DNA of 55,208 nucleotides, taken from contig JAWLGN010000002.1 in NCBI GenBank assembly GCA_041685075.1, positions 1-55,208 of the forward strand, read 5' to 3'. This stretch comes from JAMCRM01 sp041685075. GTDB taxonomy: Bacteria; Acidobacteriota; Terriglobia; Bryobacterales; Bryobacteraceae. The notes under the pieces were generated by a model that saw only the letters and a list, made by a program, of their open reading frames with translations, was not told where the DNA came from and did no database searches. Shown one piece after another: positions 46,953 to 54,935 of this stretch (within the stretch, counting starts at the first letter, position 1; every line of letters starts with the position of its first letter). The translations under genes and the position numbers were made by a program.

Positions 46953-47836
46953 GACGTTCCTCCGGCCTTCACTTCCACTTCTCCCCTACCCGCGACCCTG
47001 GCCTGAAAAGTGCGACGGCTTTTCGGGTTCCGCACCGTCACGATCTGTCCCTGGGCGCCGTCGGATTCGGCGCGGGCCATGAACTCGAGGCGCACCGGTC
47101 CCAGCACCTTCACCCGGACCCGGTCACCGCGTTCGACTTGCGGCGGCCGTTCGAGCAGGGCCAGCGGGATGGCGGCGCCGGAGGGAATGGTGCGGCGCGG
47201 GCGGAGCCCGGCCACGTCCTCGATGCCGGCGGCTTCCCGGCCGGAGATGGGGAAGCCTTCCTCCTCCACCACCCGGAGCTGGCCGGCCTCGATGACCCGG
47301 CCCGCCGGTAGCGCCTGCGCCGCACGCACCCGGCGTAACGGCGCCGTGACCACGACCCTGGCCCAGACGGCGAAGCGGCGCCCGCCGCCGTAGAGGACGC
47401 TTCCCCGCCACAGCACCGGGGTTCCTGGGGGGGCGCCGCGGCCGGGCGCGCGCAGCCCGCTGCGGGCGAATACCAGCTCTCCTTCCGGCACAGGGTAGCG
47501 GCTCAGTTCCACAATGTCGATGCGGGCTTCCGGGAGTTCGAGCGCCGCGCGCATGGCTTCGAGCACGCGCTCGCGCCGGAGTGCCGTCATGGGCCGCTCA
47601 AAGCAAACCGGCGCCTCGGGCGGCGGAGCCACGCCATGACGCGCGGCCAGCCTGGCGAGTTCGGCCAAACTGAAAATCCTTCGCGCTCCGGGCGCGGGCG
47701 CATAACCCAGCGGGATGTCGGGCGCCACCCGGCTGAAAGCCGGCCAGGCGCGGGCCATCTCGCGCGCCAGGATACGATCGCCTTCCACCCGCACGCACCC
47801 GGCGCTGGCGGCCGCGAGCAGCATCAAAGCCATCAT
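46949..47836 (-). CDS. flgA: flagellar P-ring assembly chaperone FlgA
   Basis: 295 residues. N-terminal hydrophobic segment with a Cys (MMALMLLAAASAGC) that could be a signal or lipoprotein peptide. The C-terminal SAF-like FlgA domain (about 170-290) contains LPAGRVIEAGQLRVVEEEGFP, RPRRTIPSGAAIPLALLERPPQVERGDRVRVKV and VTVRNPKSRRTFQARVAGRGEVEVK. It assists FlgI polymerisation in the periplasm. Starts in an ATGA overlap with the flgG stop and ends in one with flgH. Confidence 0.92.
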   Translation of the reverse strand: MMALMLLAAASAGCVRVEGDRILAREMARAWPAFSRVAPDIPLGYAPAPGARRIFSLAELARLAARHGVAPPPEAPVCFERPMTALRRERVLEAMRAALELPEARIDIVELSRYPVPEGELVFARSGLRAPGRGAPPGTPVLWRGSVLYGGGRRFAVWARVVVTAPLRRVRAAQALPAGRVIEAGQLRVVEEEGFPISGREAAGIEDVAGLRPRRTIPSGAAIPLALLERPPQVERGDRVRVKVLGPVRLEFMARAESDGAQGQIVTVRNPKSRRTFQARVAGRGEVEVKAGGTS

Positions 47837-48624
47837 CGCGGCAGCGAGTTCACCTGCTGGTACATGTCGTCGGCCGCCTTCACCACCTTCGAGTTGGCCT
47901 CGTAGGCGCGCTGGCTGACGATGAGATTGACGAACTCCTCCACCACGCTGACGTTGGACTGCTCCAGGTACTTCTGGAGCAGCGTCCCCATGCCTTCCTG
48001 GCCGCCCGGATTCCCCACGGTGGGATCGCCCGAGGCGTCCGTCTGGAGGTACAGGTTGCGGCCGATGCTGTTCAGCCCGGCGGGGTTCTGGAAGATGGCG
48101 ATCTGGATCTGGCCGCCCAGTTGCGCGGCCGTCTGGCCCGGCTGCGAGAAGCTGACGGTGCCGTCGGGGGCGATGCTGATCTCCTGGGCGTCGGGCGGGA
48201 TGGTGATCTGGGGTTCCAGAAGATCGCCGTCGGAGGTCACCAGGTTGCCGTCACGGTCGAGGTGGAAGGAGCCGGCGCGCGTGTAGGCCAGTTCGCCCGA
48301 GGGCAGCCGCACCTGGAAGAATCCGCGGCCCTGGATGACCAGGTCCAGGGGATTTTCCGTGGGCTGGAAGTGGCCCTGCGCGAAGATGATCTCGTTGGAG
48401 GCCGCGCGCGTGCCCAAACCGAGCTGCAACCCCGTGGGGACCACCGTCTGCTGGCCCGCCGAGGCGCCCGGCTGTACCAGGGTCTGGTAGAGCAGGTCCT
48501 GGAACTGCGCCCGCCGGGCCTTGTATCCGGTGGTATTGGCGTTGGCCAGGTTGTGGGCGATGTTGTCCACGTTGAGCTGCTGGGCGTTCATGCCGCTGGC
48601 GGCGCTGTAGAGTGCCCGAATCAT
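47833..48624 (-). CDS. flgG: flagellar distal rod protein FlgG
   Basis: 263 residues, the family length. Opens MIRALYSAASGMNAQQLNVDNIAHNLANANTTGYKARRAQFQDLLYQT and closes VVEEFVNLIVSQRAYEANSKVVKAADDMYQQVNSLPR. The central FQPTENPLDLVIQGRGFFQVRLPSGELAYTRAGSFHLDRDGNLVTSDG is diagnostic of distal rod proteins. ATG at 48624, 18 nt after the unknown gene. Overlaps flgA by 4 nt. Confidence 0.95.
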   Translation of the reverse strand: MIRALYSAASGMNAQQLNVDNIAHNLANANTTGYKARRAQFQDLLYQTLVQPGASAGQQTVVPTGLQLGLGTRAASNEIIFAQGHFQPTENPLDLVIQGRGFFQVRLPSGELAYTRAGSFHLDRDGNLVTSDGDLLEPQITIPPDAQEISIAPDGTVSFSQPGQTAAQLGGQIQIAIFQNPAGLNSIGRNLYLQTDASGDPTVGNPGGQEGMGTLLQKYLEQSNVSVVEEFVNLIVSQRAYEANSKVVKAADDMYQQVNSLPR

Positions 48625-48642
48625 GAGCCGTTCCTCCTCTGT

Positions 48643-49053
48643 TTATGCGTCATGGGTCTGGAACCACCAGCCGTCCGGCATGGGTTCCACGGGTTCGAGC
48701 ACCGGAGCGGCCGGTGGAGGCGGCTGCGGCAGCCCCAGCTCGCGGTGGCGCGCGCTGTTGAGCTTCCAGTTCTCCACGGCCCTGTCATAGATCTCCATGC
48801 GCATCTGGTTCTGGCGTGCGACCTGCGCCATCAGCCACTGGTTCATGCGCGACTCGATCGCCGCCGGGGTGTAACTCACCGGCAGGTTGGGAGGCGGGGG
48901 AAGCATCGGGGCGGAATCTCGCGTGGCGTCCGTGGCGCCGGTTTCGCGTTGAAAGGCTTTCTGGAAGTCCGGCTGGTTCCGGTTTCCGGCCGCGGTGCGC
49001 CCGGAGGCGCCGGCGTTCTCCGCGGCGATGGTCTGTCTGTGGGTCACGTACAT
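48643..49053 (-). CDS. unknown protein encoded between flgF and flgG
   Basis: 136 residues with no signal peptide. The N-terminal 45 residues are polar and Gln/Asn/Thr-rich (TAAGNRNQPDFQKAFQRETG). A Pro-rich linker precedes a helix SYTPAAIESRMNQWLMAQVARQNQMRMEIYDRAVENWKLNSARHRELG (about 60-105), and a Pro/Glu-rich tail ends PMPDGWWFQTHDA. The composition resembles exported flagellar rod/hook chaperone or cargo proteins with a disordered export signal, but no family is recognised. It is tightly inserted, 14 nt after flgF and 18 nt before flgG, so it is co-expressed with rod genes. Confidence 0.6.
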   Translation of the reverse strand: MYVTHRQTIAAENAGASGRTAAGNRNQPDFQKAFQRETGATDATRDSAPMLPPPPNLPVSYTPAAIESRMNQWLMAQVARQNQMRMEIYDRAVENWKLNSARHRELGLPQPPPPAAPVLEPVEPMPDGWWFQTHDA

Positions 49054-49067
49054 AGTCGGTATCCTCT

Positions 49068-49802
49068 TTACGATCCCGGGCGGGCGACTTCCTCCACCGC
49101 GCGGCGGTTCATCTCCCCGCCCAGGTTGACGGCCTTCTGCAGCATTTCGAACTGCCGCATGAGCGCCACCAGCCGCACCGCGGCTTCCGGGGCGGAGACG
49201 TTGGATTCTTCGAGCCGCCCCTGGTGCACCTCGGTATTCGCGGCCACCGGCTGCACGCCCGCGGCGGCCTGGAAATAGGTATTGCCCCGCTTGGCCAGCG
49301 CCGCCGGGTCGGGGAAATCGACGATTTCGATCCGGCCCGCCGCCTGGCCGTCCTGCCGTAGGGTGCCGTCGGGGTCGACCGTGACCGGCAGCCCGGGATG
49401 GAGCCGCAGGACGCCGCCCCCGGCATTCCGGACAGGGTATCCGGAGGCGGCCGTCAGGGTGCCGTCGGCGGCCATGCGGAAGCTCCCATTGCGGGTATAA
49501 AGCGGCCCGTTGGGACCATCGACGGCGAAAAAGCCCGTGCCGGAGAGCGCCAGGTCGAGCGGGTTATCCGTCACCCGCAGGTTGCCGGGCGCGAAATCCG
49601 TCCAATGCCGCTCGATCACCGGCAGGGTGTCGGCCGGGGAGACGGCGCCGTCCTGCGCCTGGGGAGAGATATAGAGGCTGTAGAACTCGCGATCGCCTTT
49701 GAAGCCGCCGGTGCCTGCGTTGGCCAGGTTGTTGGCCAGCATCTCGAGCGATTCCAGCCGGGCCCGCATGCCGCTGGCGGCCGAAACGGTCAGTGCGTCC
49801 AT
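49068..49802 (-). CDS. flgF: flagellar basal-body rod protein FlgF
   Basis: 244 residues from the ATG at 49802. MDALTVSAASGMRARLESLEMLANNLANAGTGGFKGDREFYSLY, DNPLDLALSGTGFFAVDGPNGPLYTRNGSFRMAADGTLTAASG and the C-terminal RLEESNVSAPEAAVRLVALMRQFEMLQKAVNLGGEMNRRAVEEVARPG define a FlgF/FlgG rod protein; position before flgG supports FlgF. First gene of the minus-strand rod/ring operon, divergent from fliK. Confidence 0.92.
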   Translation of the reverse strand: MDALTVSAASGMRARLESLEMLANNLANAGTGGFKGDREFYSLYISPQAQDGAVSPADTLPVIERHWTDFAPGNLRVTDNPLDLALSGTGFFAVDGPNGPLYTRNGSFRMAADGTLTAASGYPVRNAGGGVLRLHPGLPVTVDPDGTLRQDGQAAGRIEIVDFPDPAALAKRGNTYFQAAAGVQPVAANTEVHQGRLEESNVSAPEAAVRLVALMRQFEMLQKAVNLGGEMNRRAVEEVARPGS

Positions 49803-49908
49803 CGAAACCTCACGCCGGCTCCCATGCAATCGCGGGACCGGGATCATCGGAGGCGTCCAAGTGCCCGGCAGCATTCGCTCCGGCATCGGTGGGCAGAGTG
49901 CCCGGAGG

Positions 49909-49924
49909 CGACAAGAACTTGTCG
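49909..49924. promoter_or_regulatory. 16-bp inverted repeat between flgF and fliK
   Basis: CGACAAG-AA-CTTGTCG has two perfect 7-bp arms. It lies about 13 bp upstream of the sigma-54-like element for the fliK operon and about 107 bp from the flgF start, a fair place for a regulator binding site in the divergent region. Confidence 0.45.
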
Positions 49925-49936
49925 TTCGAACGCCGG

Positions 49937-49951
49937 TGGCAAGGTTTTGGC
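49937..49951 (+). promoter_or_regulatory. sigma-54-like promoter of the fliK operon
   Basis: TGGCAA-GGTTT-TGGC keeps the GG-N10-GC spacing and matches the consensus TGGCAC-N5-TTGC at eight of ten specified positions. Predicted start near 49962, 60 to 115 nt before possible fliK starts. Confidence 0.45.
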
Positions 49952-50076
49952 GCCCCCGGGCAGCCTGGCGCGTTGAAAACAGGCGGCTCACGAATGGCCG
50001 TGCTGCTGCATGCAAGAAGGCCGTGGCACCCGGAATCTCTCTCCTCCAAACCGCCGCTCCGCCGGAGACCGAAGCC

Positions 50077-51786
50077 ATGCGCCCGGCCACCGGGATGGAG
50101 CTTTCCTTCCGGGTGCTACTGGATGGATGCCTGACCGGTGAAGAGCAATGTGCGGCGGGCGCCGGCCAGGAAGAGACCCGGGCGACGGAGGATGAGGCAG
50201 CGGCCGCCGGCTGGGCCGGATTCCCTGCGCTTCCGGCCAACCCCGCGGCAGCGCTTGAAAAGGAAGCGGCAGCGCTTCCACTGGAAGAGGAAGGTGGGGC
50301 AGCGCGGTGCGGCGAAACGCAGCCGCCGGCGGGTATGGAGGAAGGATTTTCGTCCGAGCCCGCGGGCCGTGGTGCGGTTGAACCGAGGGTTCCCGCTGAG
50401 ACGATATTTCGGCCCGGGCCCTTCGCAACCCCGGCCGGCGCCCGGAAAGCAGAGATAAGACCGGTGGCGCCGCCGGCCGCCGCAGACGCCCAATCGGCCG
50501 CGGTAGCCGGAGATGCCCCTGCCGGGCCGTCCGGCATCCCTCCGGCCGGGGCCGAGGCGCCTGCCGAAATTGCCGCGCCACAGGCCGTGCGGCAACCGGA
50601 ACACGAGACCGCCGCTGCCATGCCGCCCGCACTTCCTCCGGATGTCAAGCCGGATGCCGGCCTGCATCGAGCAGCAGCCGCGGTGCCGCTGCAGGCCGAC
50701 TCGGATGCGCCGGCACCCGCCGAAGGGCCGCGGCCGGAGGCGCCTGTGCCGGACGATTCCGAAGTTGCGGAACCATTGCAGGCCGCCCCCGCGCCGGTGC
50801 CCTCCCATGCAGCAGCCGCGCCGGAGATCGCGCCGCCGCCCGCCCCCTTTGTCCGGCCCGAGGGCGCGCCGCGCAAAGAGGGTCAAAAACCCACGCCTCA
50901 TGCCGTGCCCGCGCCGCCGTCGCAGGGCGAGCCCCCCGCCGCGCCCGCCGCAGCCGCGCGGCAGCCGGTTTCCGGTGCTTCCTTCGAACTTCCGGAGAGT
51001 ATGGCCAGCGCGGTCGTGAAGGACGGCGCTCCGGCGGCCGAACCGGCATTCCATGCGCGGATCGAGGAGCGCGGGAACGCCCCGGCGCCGCGTCCTGAAA
51101 CGCCCGCCCGCAGCTTGCCGGCCAAGCCCGGCATGGCTCCCGTTTCCCACACACCCGCGCCGGGCCGCGAGATCTCCGAGAGGATCGCCGCTGTTGAAAC
51201 CCAAGTGCGGGCGCCGGGGCATCCCGACGCCGGCGTCACCACCCCGGCAATGCAGGAAGCGCCGCAGCCGGCGCCTTCGCACTCCGGGTATGCTGTAGCG
51301 GCTCCGCCCGCCGAATCCGGCGCCCCGGCGCGCCCGCAGCCGGCCGCCTCCTCCGCGCCCGCCGCGGCGCCGCCCGAAACGCCTGAGCCGCCCCCGTCTC
51401 CGCGCACGCCCGTGCGCGATGTTTCGGTGCGGCTGGCCGGCGACGACCGCAGCGTCGAGATCCGCATGGCCGAGCGCGCCGGAGAAATCCGGGTTTCCGT
51501 TCACGCCGCCGATGGAGAGCTTCGCAACGCCCTGCAGGACGGATTGCCGGAACTGGTCCAGGGACTGGAGCAGCGCGGCTTCAACGCCCAGGCCTGGCGC
51601 GCCGGCGAGAACGGGACGCACGGTGAAGAGCCCTTCGACCAGCCCTCTTCCGGCGGGCAGCAGCAGGGCGCCCCGCAGGATGGCCGCGAGCGCCGGCGCC
51701 ACTCCGAGGCCGCCTGGCTCGACGAACTCCACCGCGGCCTCGAACCCGATCCCGAAAGGAACGATGCAGATGAGCAGCGTCAATAA
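50077..51786 (+). CDS. fliK: flagellar hook-length control protein FliK-like
   Basis: About 569 residues. Most is a Pro/Ala/Glu-rich, probably extended ruler region with no stable motif. The C-terminal hook-length control domain (about 450-535) reads VRLAGDDRSVEIRMAERAGEIRVSVHAADGELRNALQDGLPELVQGLEQRGFNAQAWR, matching Flg_hook domains. Located directly before flgD and flgE, the expected place. The start is uncertain: ATG at 50077 has GGAGA upstream; an in-frame GTG at 50023 is possible. It overlaps flgD. Confidence 0.82.
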   Translation: MRPATGMELSFRVLLDGCLTGEEQCAAGAGQEETRATEDEAAAAGWAGFPALPANPAAALEKEAAALPLEEEGGAARCGETQPPAGMEEGFSSEPAGRGAVEPRVPAETIFRPGPFATPAGARKAEIRPVAPPAAADAQSAAVAGDAPAGPSGIPPAGAEAPAEIAAPQAVRQPEHETAAAMPPALPPDVKPDAGLHRAAAAVPLQADSDAPAPAEGPRPEAPVPDDSEVAEPLQAAPAPVPSHAAAAPEIAPPPAPFVRPEGAPRKEGQKPTPHAVPAPPSQGEPPAAPAAAARQPVSGASFELPESMASAVVKDGAPAAEPAFHARIEERGNAPAPRPETPARSLPAKPGMAPVSHTPAPGREISERIAAVETQVRAPGHPDAGVTTPAMQEAPQPAPSHSGYAVAAPPAESGAPARPQPAASSAPAAAPPETPEPPPSPRTPVRDVSVRLAGDDRSVEIRMAERAGEIRVSVHAADGELRNALQDGLPELVQGLEQRGFNAQAWRAGENGTHGEEPFDQPSSGGQQQGAPQDGRERRRHSEAAWLDELHRGLEPDPERNDADEQRQ

Positions 51787-52117
51787 CGTAACCCACGGCG
51801 CCGGCGCCGATACCGGCGGCGGCGCCGCCACGGACGCGGCCACCAGCCAGCTCAGCAAGGACACCTTTCTGAAGCTGCTGGTGGCGCAGATTCGCTACCA
51901 GAACCCGTTGAACCCGGCCGACGGCGTCGAATTCCTGTCGCAACTGGCCCAGTTCACCGAACTCGAACAGATGATGGGGATGCACTCGGAAGTTCAGAGT
52001 CTCCGGGAGGAAATTGCCGGAGAACTCGAACACCTGGCGGGCATGCGCGAGGACCTCGCGGCGCTGCGCGATGCGATCGCACCCTCCGAAACAGCCGCTG
52101 AAGAAGAAGCCGCTTAG
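51770..52117 (+). CDS. flgD: flagellar hook assembly scaffold protein FlgD, short form
   Basis: 115 residues. The conserved FlgD N-terminal block is KDTFLKLLVAQIRYQNPLNPADGVEFLSQLAQFTELEQMMGMHSEVQSL. The usual C-terminal FnIII/Tudor-like domains are absent, replaced by a short coiled, acidic tail. Two ATGs (51764 and 51770) are possible; 51770 has AAAGGA at a better distance. It starts inside the 3' end of fliK and precedes flgE by 9 nt. Confidence 0.88.
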   Translation: MSSVNNVTHGAGADTGGGAATDAATSQLSKDTFLKLLVAQIRYQNPLNPADGVEFLSQLAQFTELEQMMGMHSEVQSLREEIAGELEHLAGMREDLAALRDAIAPSETAAEEEAA

Positions 52118-52126
52118 GAGAACTCT

Positions 52127-53395
52127 ATGTTTACGTCTTTTTCCACAGCGCTCTCGGCATTGAGCGCGCAATCCACAGCCGTCGACGTGGTGGGCAACAA
52201 CCTGGCCAACCTGAACACCCCGGGATTCAAGACCAGCGTGGTTTATTTCCGGGACCTGGTGACGCAGTCGCTGGGAGCAGGGCTGGGGGAGACCCAGGTA
52301 GGCTTCGGCACCGGCCGGCCCCTGACCATCCGGCAGTTCTCGCAAGGTGCCATCCAGGCCTCCACGGGACTGCTCGATGCCGCCATCCAGGGCGATGGAT
52401 TCTTTGTCGTAAAAAGCGACCAGGGCAACACGCTGTACACCCGGGCGGGCAACTTCCAGGTGGACCTCTCGGGCCGCATGCTGACCAACACCGGCGAGCG
52501 CGTGCAGGGCTGGACCACCGTGGACCCCATCACCGGCGCGGTGAACACCAACGGGCCCACCAGCGACATCGTGCTGCCTCTCGGATCACTTAACCCGCCC
52601 GCGGCCACTACGCTCATGACGGTGGACCTCAACCTGGACGCCTCCACGGCCGAGGGAATCCCCTCGAGGTTTTCCACCCCGATGGAGGTCTTCGATTCGC
52701 TGGGCGCCGCGCATGTGCTGACTATCCATTTTGAGAAGACCGCGCCCAATACCTGGAATTACGAGATCACCATACCGGGCGCGGAGGTGAGCGGCGGCGT
52801 GCCGGGCGAGCCTTCGCCGGTGAGCGGAGGCAGCGGCACCCTGACGTTCGACAGCAACGGGCAGCTTGTGGATCCTCCTCCGGGTGTCTCGGTGGTGCTG
52901 GACATCACGGGTCTCGAGAGCGGCGCCAGCGACATGCAGGTGACCTGGGATCTGTACAACCCCAATGGCACGCCCCGGATTACGCAGTTCGGGCAACCTT
53001 CGGCGGTATCGGCCAACGACCAGAACGGCTTCCCGCCGGCGCAGCTCATCCGGGTGGGGCTGAGCGACGGCGGCTGCGTGCTGGCGCAGTACTCCAACGG
53101 GCAGCAGGCCATGGTGGGACAGGTGGCCATGGCCTCTATCCGGAACGCCGATACCCTCATTGCGGTCGGCAACAATAACTTCCAGTTGAGCGCCCGCAGC
53201 GCCACACCGGCCATAGGGGTGGCGGGCACAGGCGGACGCGGCACCATTCTGGGAGGCGCCATCGAGTTCTCCACCGTCGATATCGCCCGCGAGTTCACCA
53301 ACCTGATCGTGCTGCAGCGCGGCTACCAGGCCAACTCCCGGGTCATCACTACGGTGGACGAGCTGAGCCAGGAAACCATCAACCTGAAACGGTAA
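52127..53395 (+). CDS. flgE: flagellar hook protein FlgE
   Basis: 422 residues. MFTSFSTALSALSAQSTAVDVVGNNLANLNTPGFKTSVVYFRDLVTQSLG at the N-terminus, DAAIQGDGFFVVKSDQGNTLYTRAGNFQVDLSGRMLTNTGERVQGW after it, and IEFSTVDIAREFTNLIVLQRGYQANSRVITTVDELSQETINLKR at the end are all FlgE. A central hook domain (about 165-330) is intact. Follows flgD by 9 nt; the Shine-Dalgarno AGGAG is clear. Confidence 0.95.
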   Translation: MFTSFSTALSALSAQSTAVDVVGNNLANLNTPGFKTSVVYFRDLVTQSLGAGLGETQVGFGTGRPLTIRQFSQGAIQASTGLLDAAIQGDGFFVVKSDQGNTLYTRAGNFQVDLSGRMLTNTGERVQGWTTVDPITGAVNTNGPTSDIVLPLGSLNPPAATTLMTVDLNLDASTAEGIPSRFSTPMEVFDSLGAAHVLTIHFEKTAPNTWNYEITIPGAEVSGGVPGEPSPVSGGSGTLTFDSNGQLVDPPPGVSVVLDITGLESGASDMQVTWDLYNPNGTPRITQFGQPSAVSANDQNGFPPAQLIRVGLSDGGCVLAQYSNGQQAMVGQVAMASIRNADTLIAVGNNNFQLSARSATPAIGVAGTGGRGTILGGAIEFSTVDIAREFTNLIVLQRGYQANSRVITTVDELSQETINLKR

Positions 53396-53402
53396 GCCTG
53401 GA

Positions 53403-53645
53403 ATGACGGCTCTCGAACAGATCGCTCATTTCGCCGATGTGCCTGTCGAGATCGAAGTGCAGCTCGATCGCCGCATGCTCACCGTGCGGGACGTGCTGAA
53501 GCTCACGGTGGGAAGCTCCATCCGGCTGACGCGCTCGGCCGGGGAGAACGTGAACCTCTACGTGGGCAAGGTGCTGGCCGGTCACGGGGAGATCGTGGTG
53601 ATCGAAAACAGCGTCGGGGTGCGGATCACGGGGTTCGTGGAGTAG
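53403..53645 (+). CDS. fliN: flagellar motor switch protein FliN (SpoA domain)
   Basis: 80 residues, a single SpoA domain: VPVEIEVQLDRRMLTVRDVLKLTVGSSIRLTRSAGENVNLYVGKVLAGHGEIVVIENSVGVRITGFV. Longer FliN proteins carry an N-terminal extension that is missing here, and no fliM or fliY is seen in this window. It is part of the C ring. It lies 7 nt after flgE. Confidence 0.9.
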   Translation: MTALEQIAHFADVPVEIEVQLDRRMLTVRDVLKLTVGSSIRLTRSAGENVNLYVGKVLAGHGEIVVIENSVGVRITGFVE

Positions 53646-53659
53646 CGCGCGGTGAAGCT

Positions 53660-53947
53660 ATGGAAGTGATGGAACAGGCGGCGGCGGTGGTTACGGTGCT
53701 GGCACTGCTGGCCGCCGCGCTCTGGTGGCTGAAGGGCCGCGGGCTGGCGGCGGTGCCGGGCAGGCGCCGCCAGCGCCGTCTGCTGGCCGTCGAACGGTTG
53801 CCGCTCGGCCCGCAGCATGGACTGTGCCTGGTGCGGGTGGGGGAGCGGGGCATCCTGCTGGGGTTGTCGCCCAATGGGTGCAGCGTGCTCGAAAGTGGCG
53901 AGTGGAGCCGCTACGAGTCCGGCGGCACGGGGGAGTCGCGGTTGTGA
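53660..53947 (+). CDS. fliO: flagellar biosynthesis protein FliO
   Basis: 95 residues. One transmembrane helix (about 8-25, VVTVLALLAAALWWLKG) followed by a short cytoplasmic domain with RRLLAVERLPLGPQHGLCLVRVGERGILLGLSPNGCSVL, the FliO pattern. It helps assemble the FliP pore. Placed between fliN and fliP, with a GTGA overlap to fliP. Confidence 0.87.
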   Translation: MEVMEQAAAVVTVLALLAAALWWLKGRGLAAVPGRRRQRRLLAVERLPLGPQHGLCLVRVGERGILLGLSPNGCSVLESGEWSRYESGGTGESRL

Positions 53948-54669
53948 AGCGCCTGTTCCGGTTCACCCTGCTGATGGTTTTGCCGGCCATCTCCTGCTGG
54001 GCGGCACCCGAGGCCGCGCTGCCGGTGAAGGGCGGCGCCCTCAGCGTGCCGATGCAGATCCTGGTCCTCCTGACGCTGCTCACCCTGCTGCCGGCGGCGC
54101 TGGTCAGCGTGACGCCCTTTCTTCGCACCCTGATCGTGCTGCACTTTCTGCGGCAGGCGATGGGAACGCAGTCCACGCCCTCCAACCAGGTGCTGCTGGG
54201 GCTGGGGTTGTTCCTCACCCTGCTGATCATGCATCCGGTGCTGGCCGATATCCACCGCGACGCCTGGGCGCCGATGGAGCGCGGGGAGGTGACGCTCGAA
54301 GAGGCCGCCGGACGCGCCGCCGCGCCGCTGCGCAACTTCTGGGTGCGGTTTGCGCGCGAGAAGGACGTGCGCTTTTTCCTGGAGGTGGCGCGGGTACCCG
54401 CACCGCGCACGCCCGCCGACCTCGAGCTGCGCGTGCTGGTGCCGGCTTACATCCTCTCGGAGTTGAAGGCCGGGTTTCAGATCGGCGCGGTACTGTTTCT
54501 GCCCTTCCTGGTGATCGACCTGGTGGTGGCCTCCGTCACCCTCTCGGTCGGAATGATTCAACTGCCGCCGGCCATGATATCGGCGCCATTTAAGATCCTG
54601 CTCTTCGTGCTGGTGGACGGCTGGAACCTGGTGGTGGGATCGCTGGTAAAGAGTTTCTACACGACATGA
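53944..54669 (+). CDS. fliP: flagellar type III export gate protein FliP
   Basis: 241 residues from a GTG. Cleavable signal peptide (VLPAISCWA) then LSVPMQILVLLTLLTLLPAALVSVTPFLRTLIVLHFLRQAMGTQSTPSNQVLLGLGLFLTLLIMHPVLADI and LVPAYILSELKAGFQIGAVLFLPFLVIDLVVASVTLSVGMIQLPPAMISAPFKILLFVLVDGWNLVVGSLVKSF, unmistakable FliP. Forms the export pore with FliQ and FliR. Confidence 0.96.
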   Translation: MKRLFRFTLLMVLPAISCWAAPEAALPVKGGALSVPMQILVLLTLLTLLPAALVSVTPFLRTLIVLHFLRQAMGTQSTPSNQVLLGLGLFLTLLIMHPVLADIHRDAWAPMERGEVTLEEAAGRAAAPLRNFWVRFAREKDVRFFLEVARVPAPRTPADLELRVLVPAYILSELKAGFQIGAVLFLPFLVIDLVVASVTLSVGMIQLPPAMISAPFKILLFVLVDGWNLVVGSLVKSFYTT

Positions 54670-54935
54670 CCCCTGAACTGATTGTGGAGATTGTGCGGGA
54701 GGCGCTGCTGGCGGCCTTCTGGCTGGCGGCGCCGCTGCTGGCCGTGGGTTTCGCCGCCGGCGTGGTGATCAGCCTGGTCCAGATCGTCACCTCCATTCAG
54801 GACAGCGCCTTCGGGACGGTGCCGCGGCTGGCGGCTTTTCTGGCGGGCATGCTGGTGCTGATGCCCTGGATGCTCAAAAAATCCGTCGCCTACACGGTGG
54901 CGCTGTTCTCCGATTTCGGGCGCTATGCACGCTGA
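54666..54935 (+). CDS. fliQ: flagellar type III export gate protein FliQ
   Basis: 89 residues with two transmembrane helices. PELIVEIVREALLAAFWLAAPLLAVGFAAGVVISLVQIVTSIQDSAFGTVPRLAAFLAGMLVLMPWMLKKSVAYTVALFSDF matches FliQ. ATGA overlap with the fliP stop and an 11-nt overlap with fliR. Confidence 0.94.
   Translation: MTPELIVEIVREALLAAFWLAAPLLAVGFAAGVVISLVQIVTSIQDSAFGTVPRLAAFLAGMLVLMPWMLKKSVAYTVALFSDFGRYAR

Noticed and set aside
50116..51864. A 582-codon minus-strand open frame opposite fliK
   Set aside because: Arg/Gly/Pro-rich shadow of the Pro/Ala-rich fliK ruler region.
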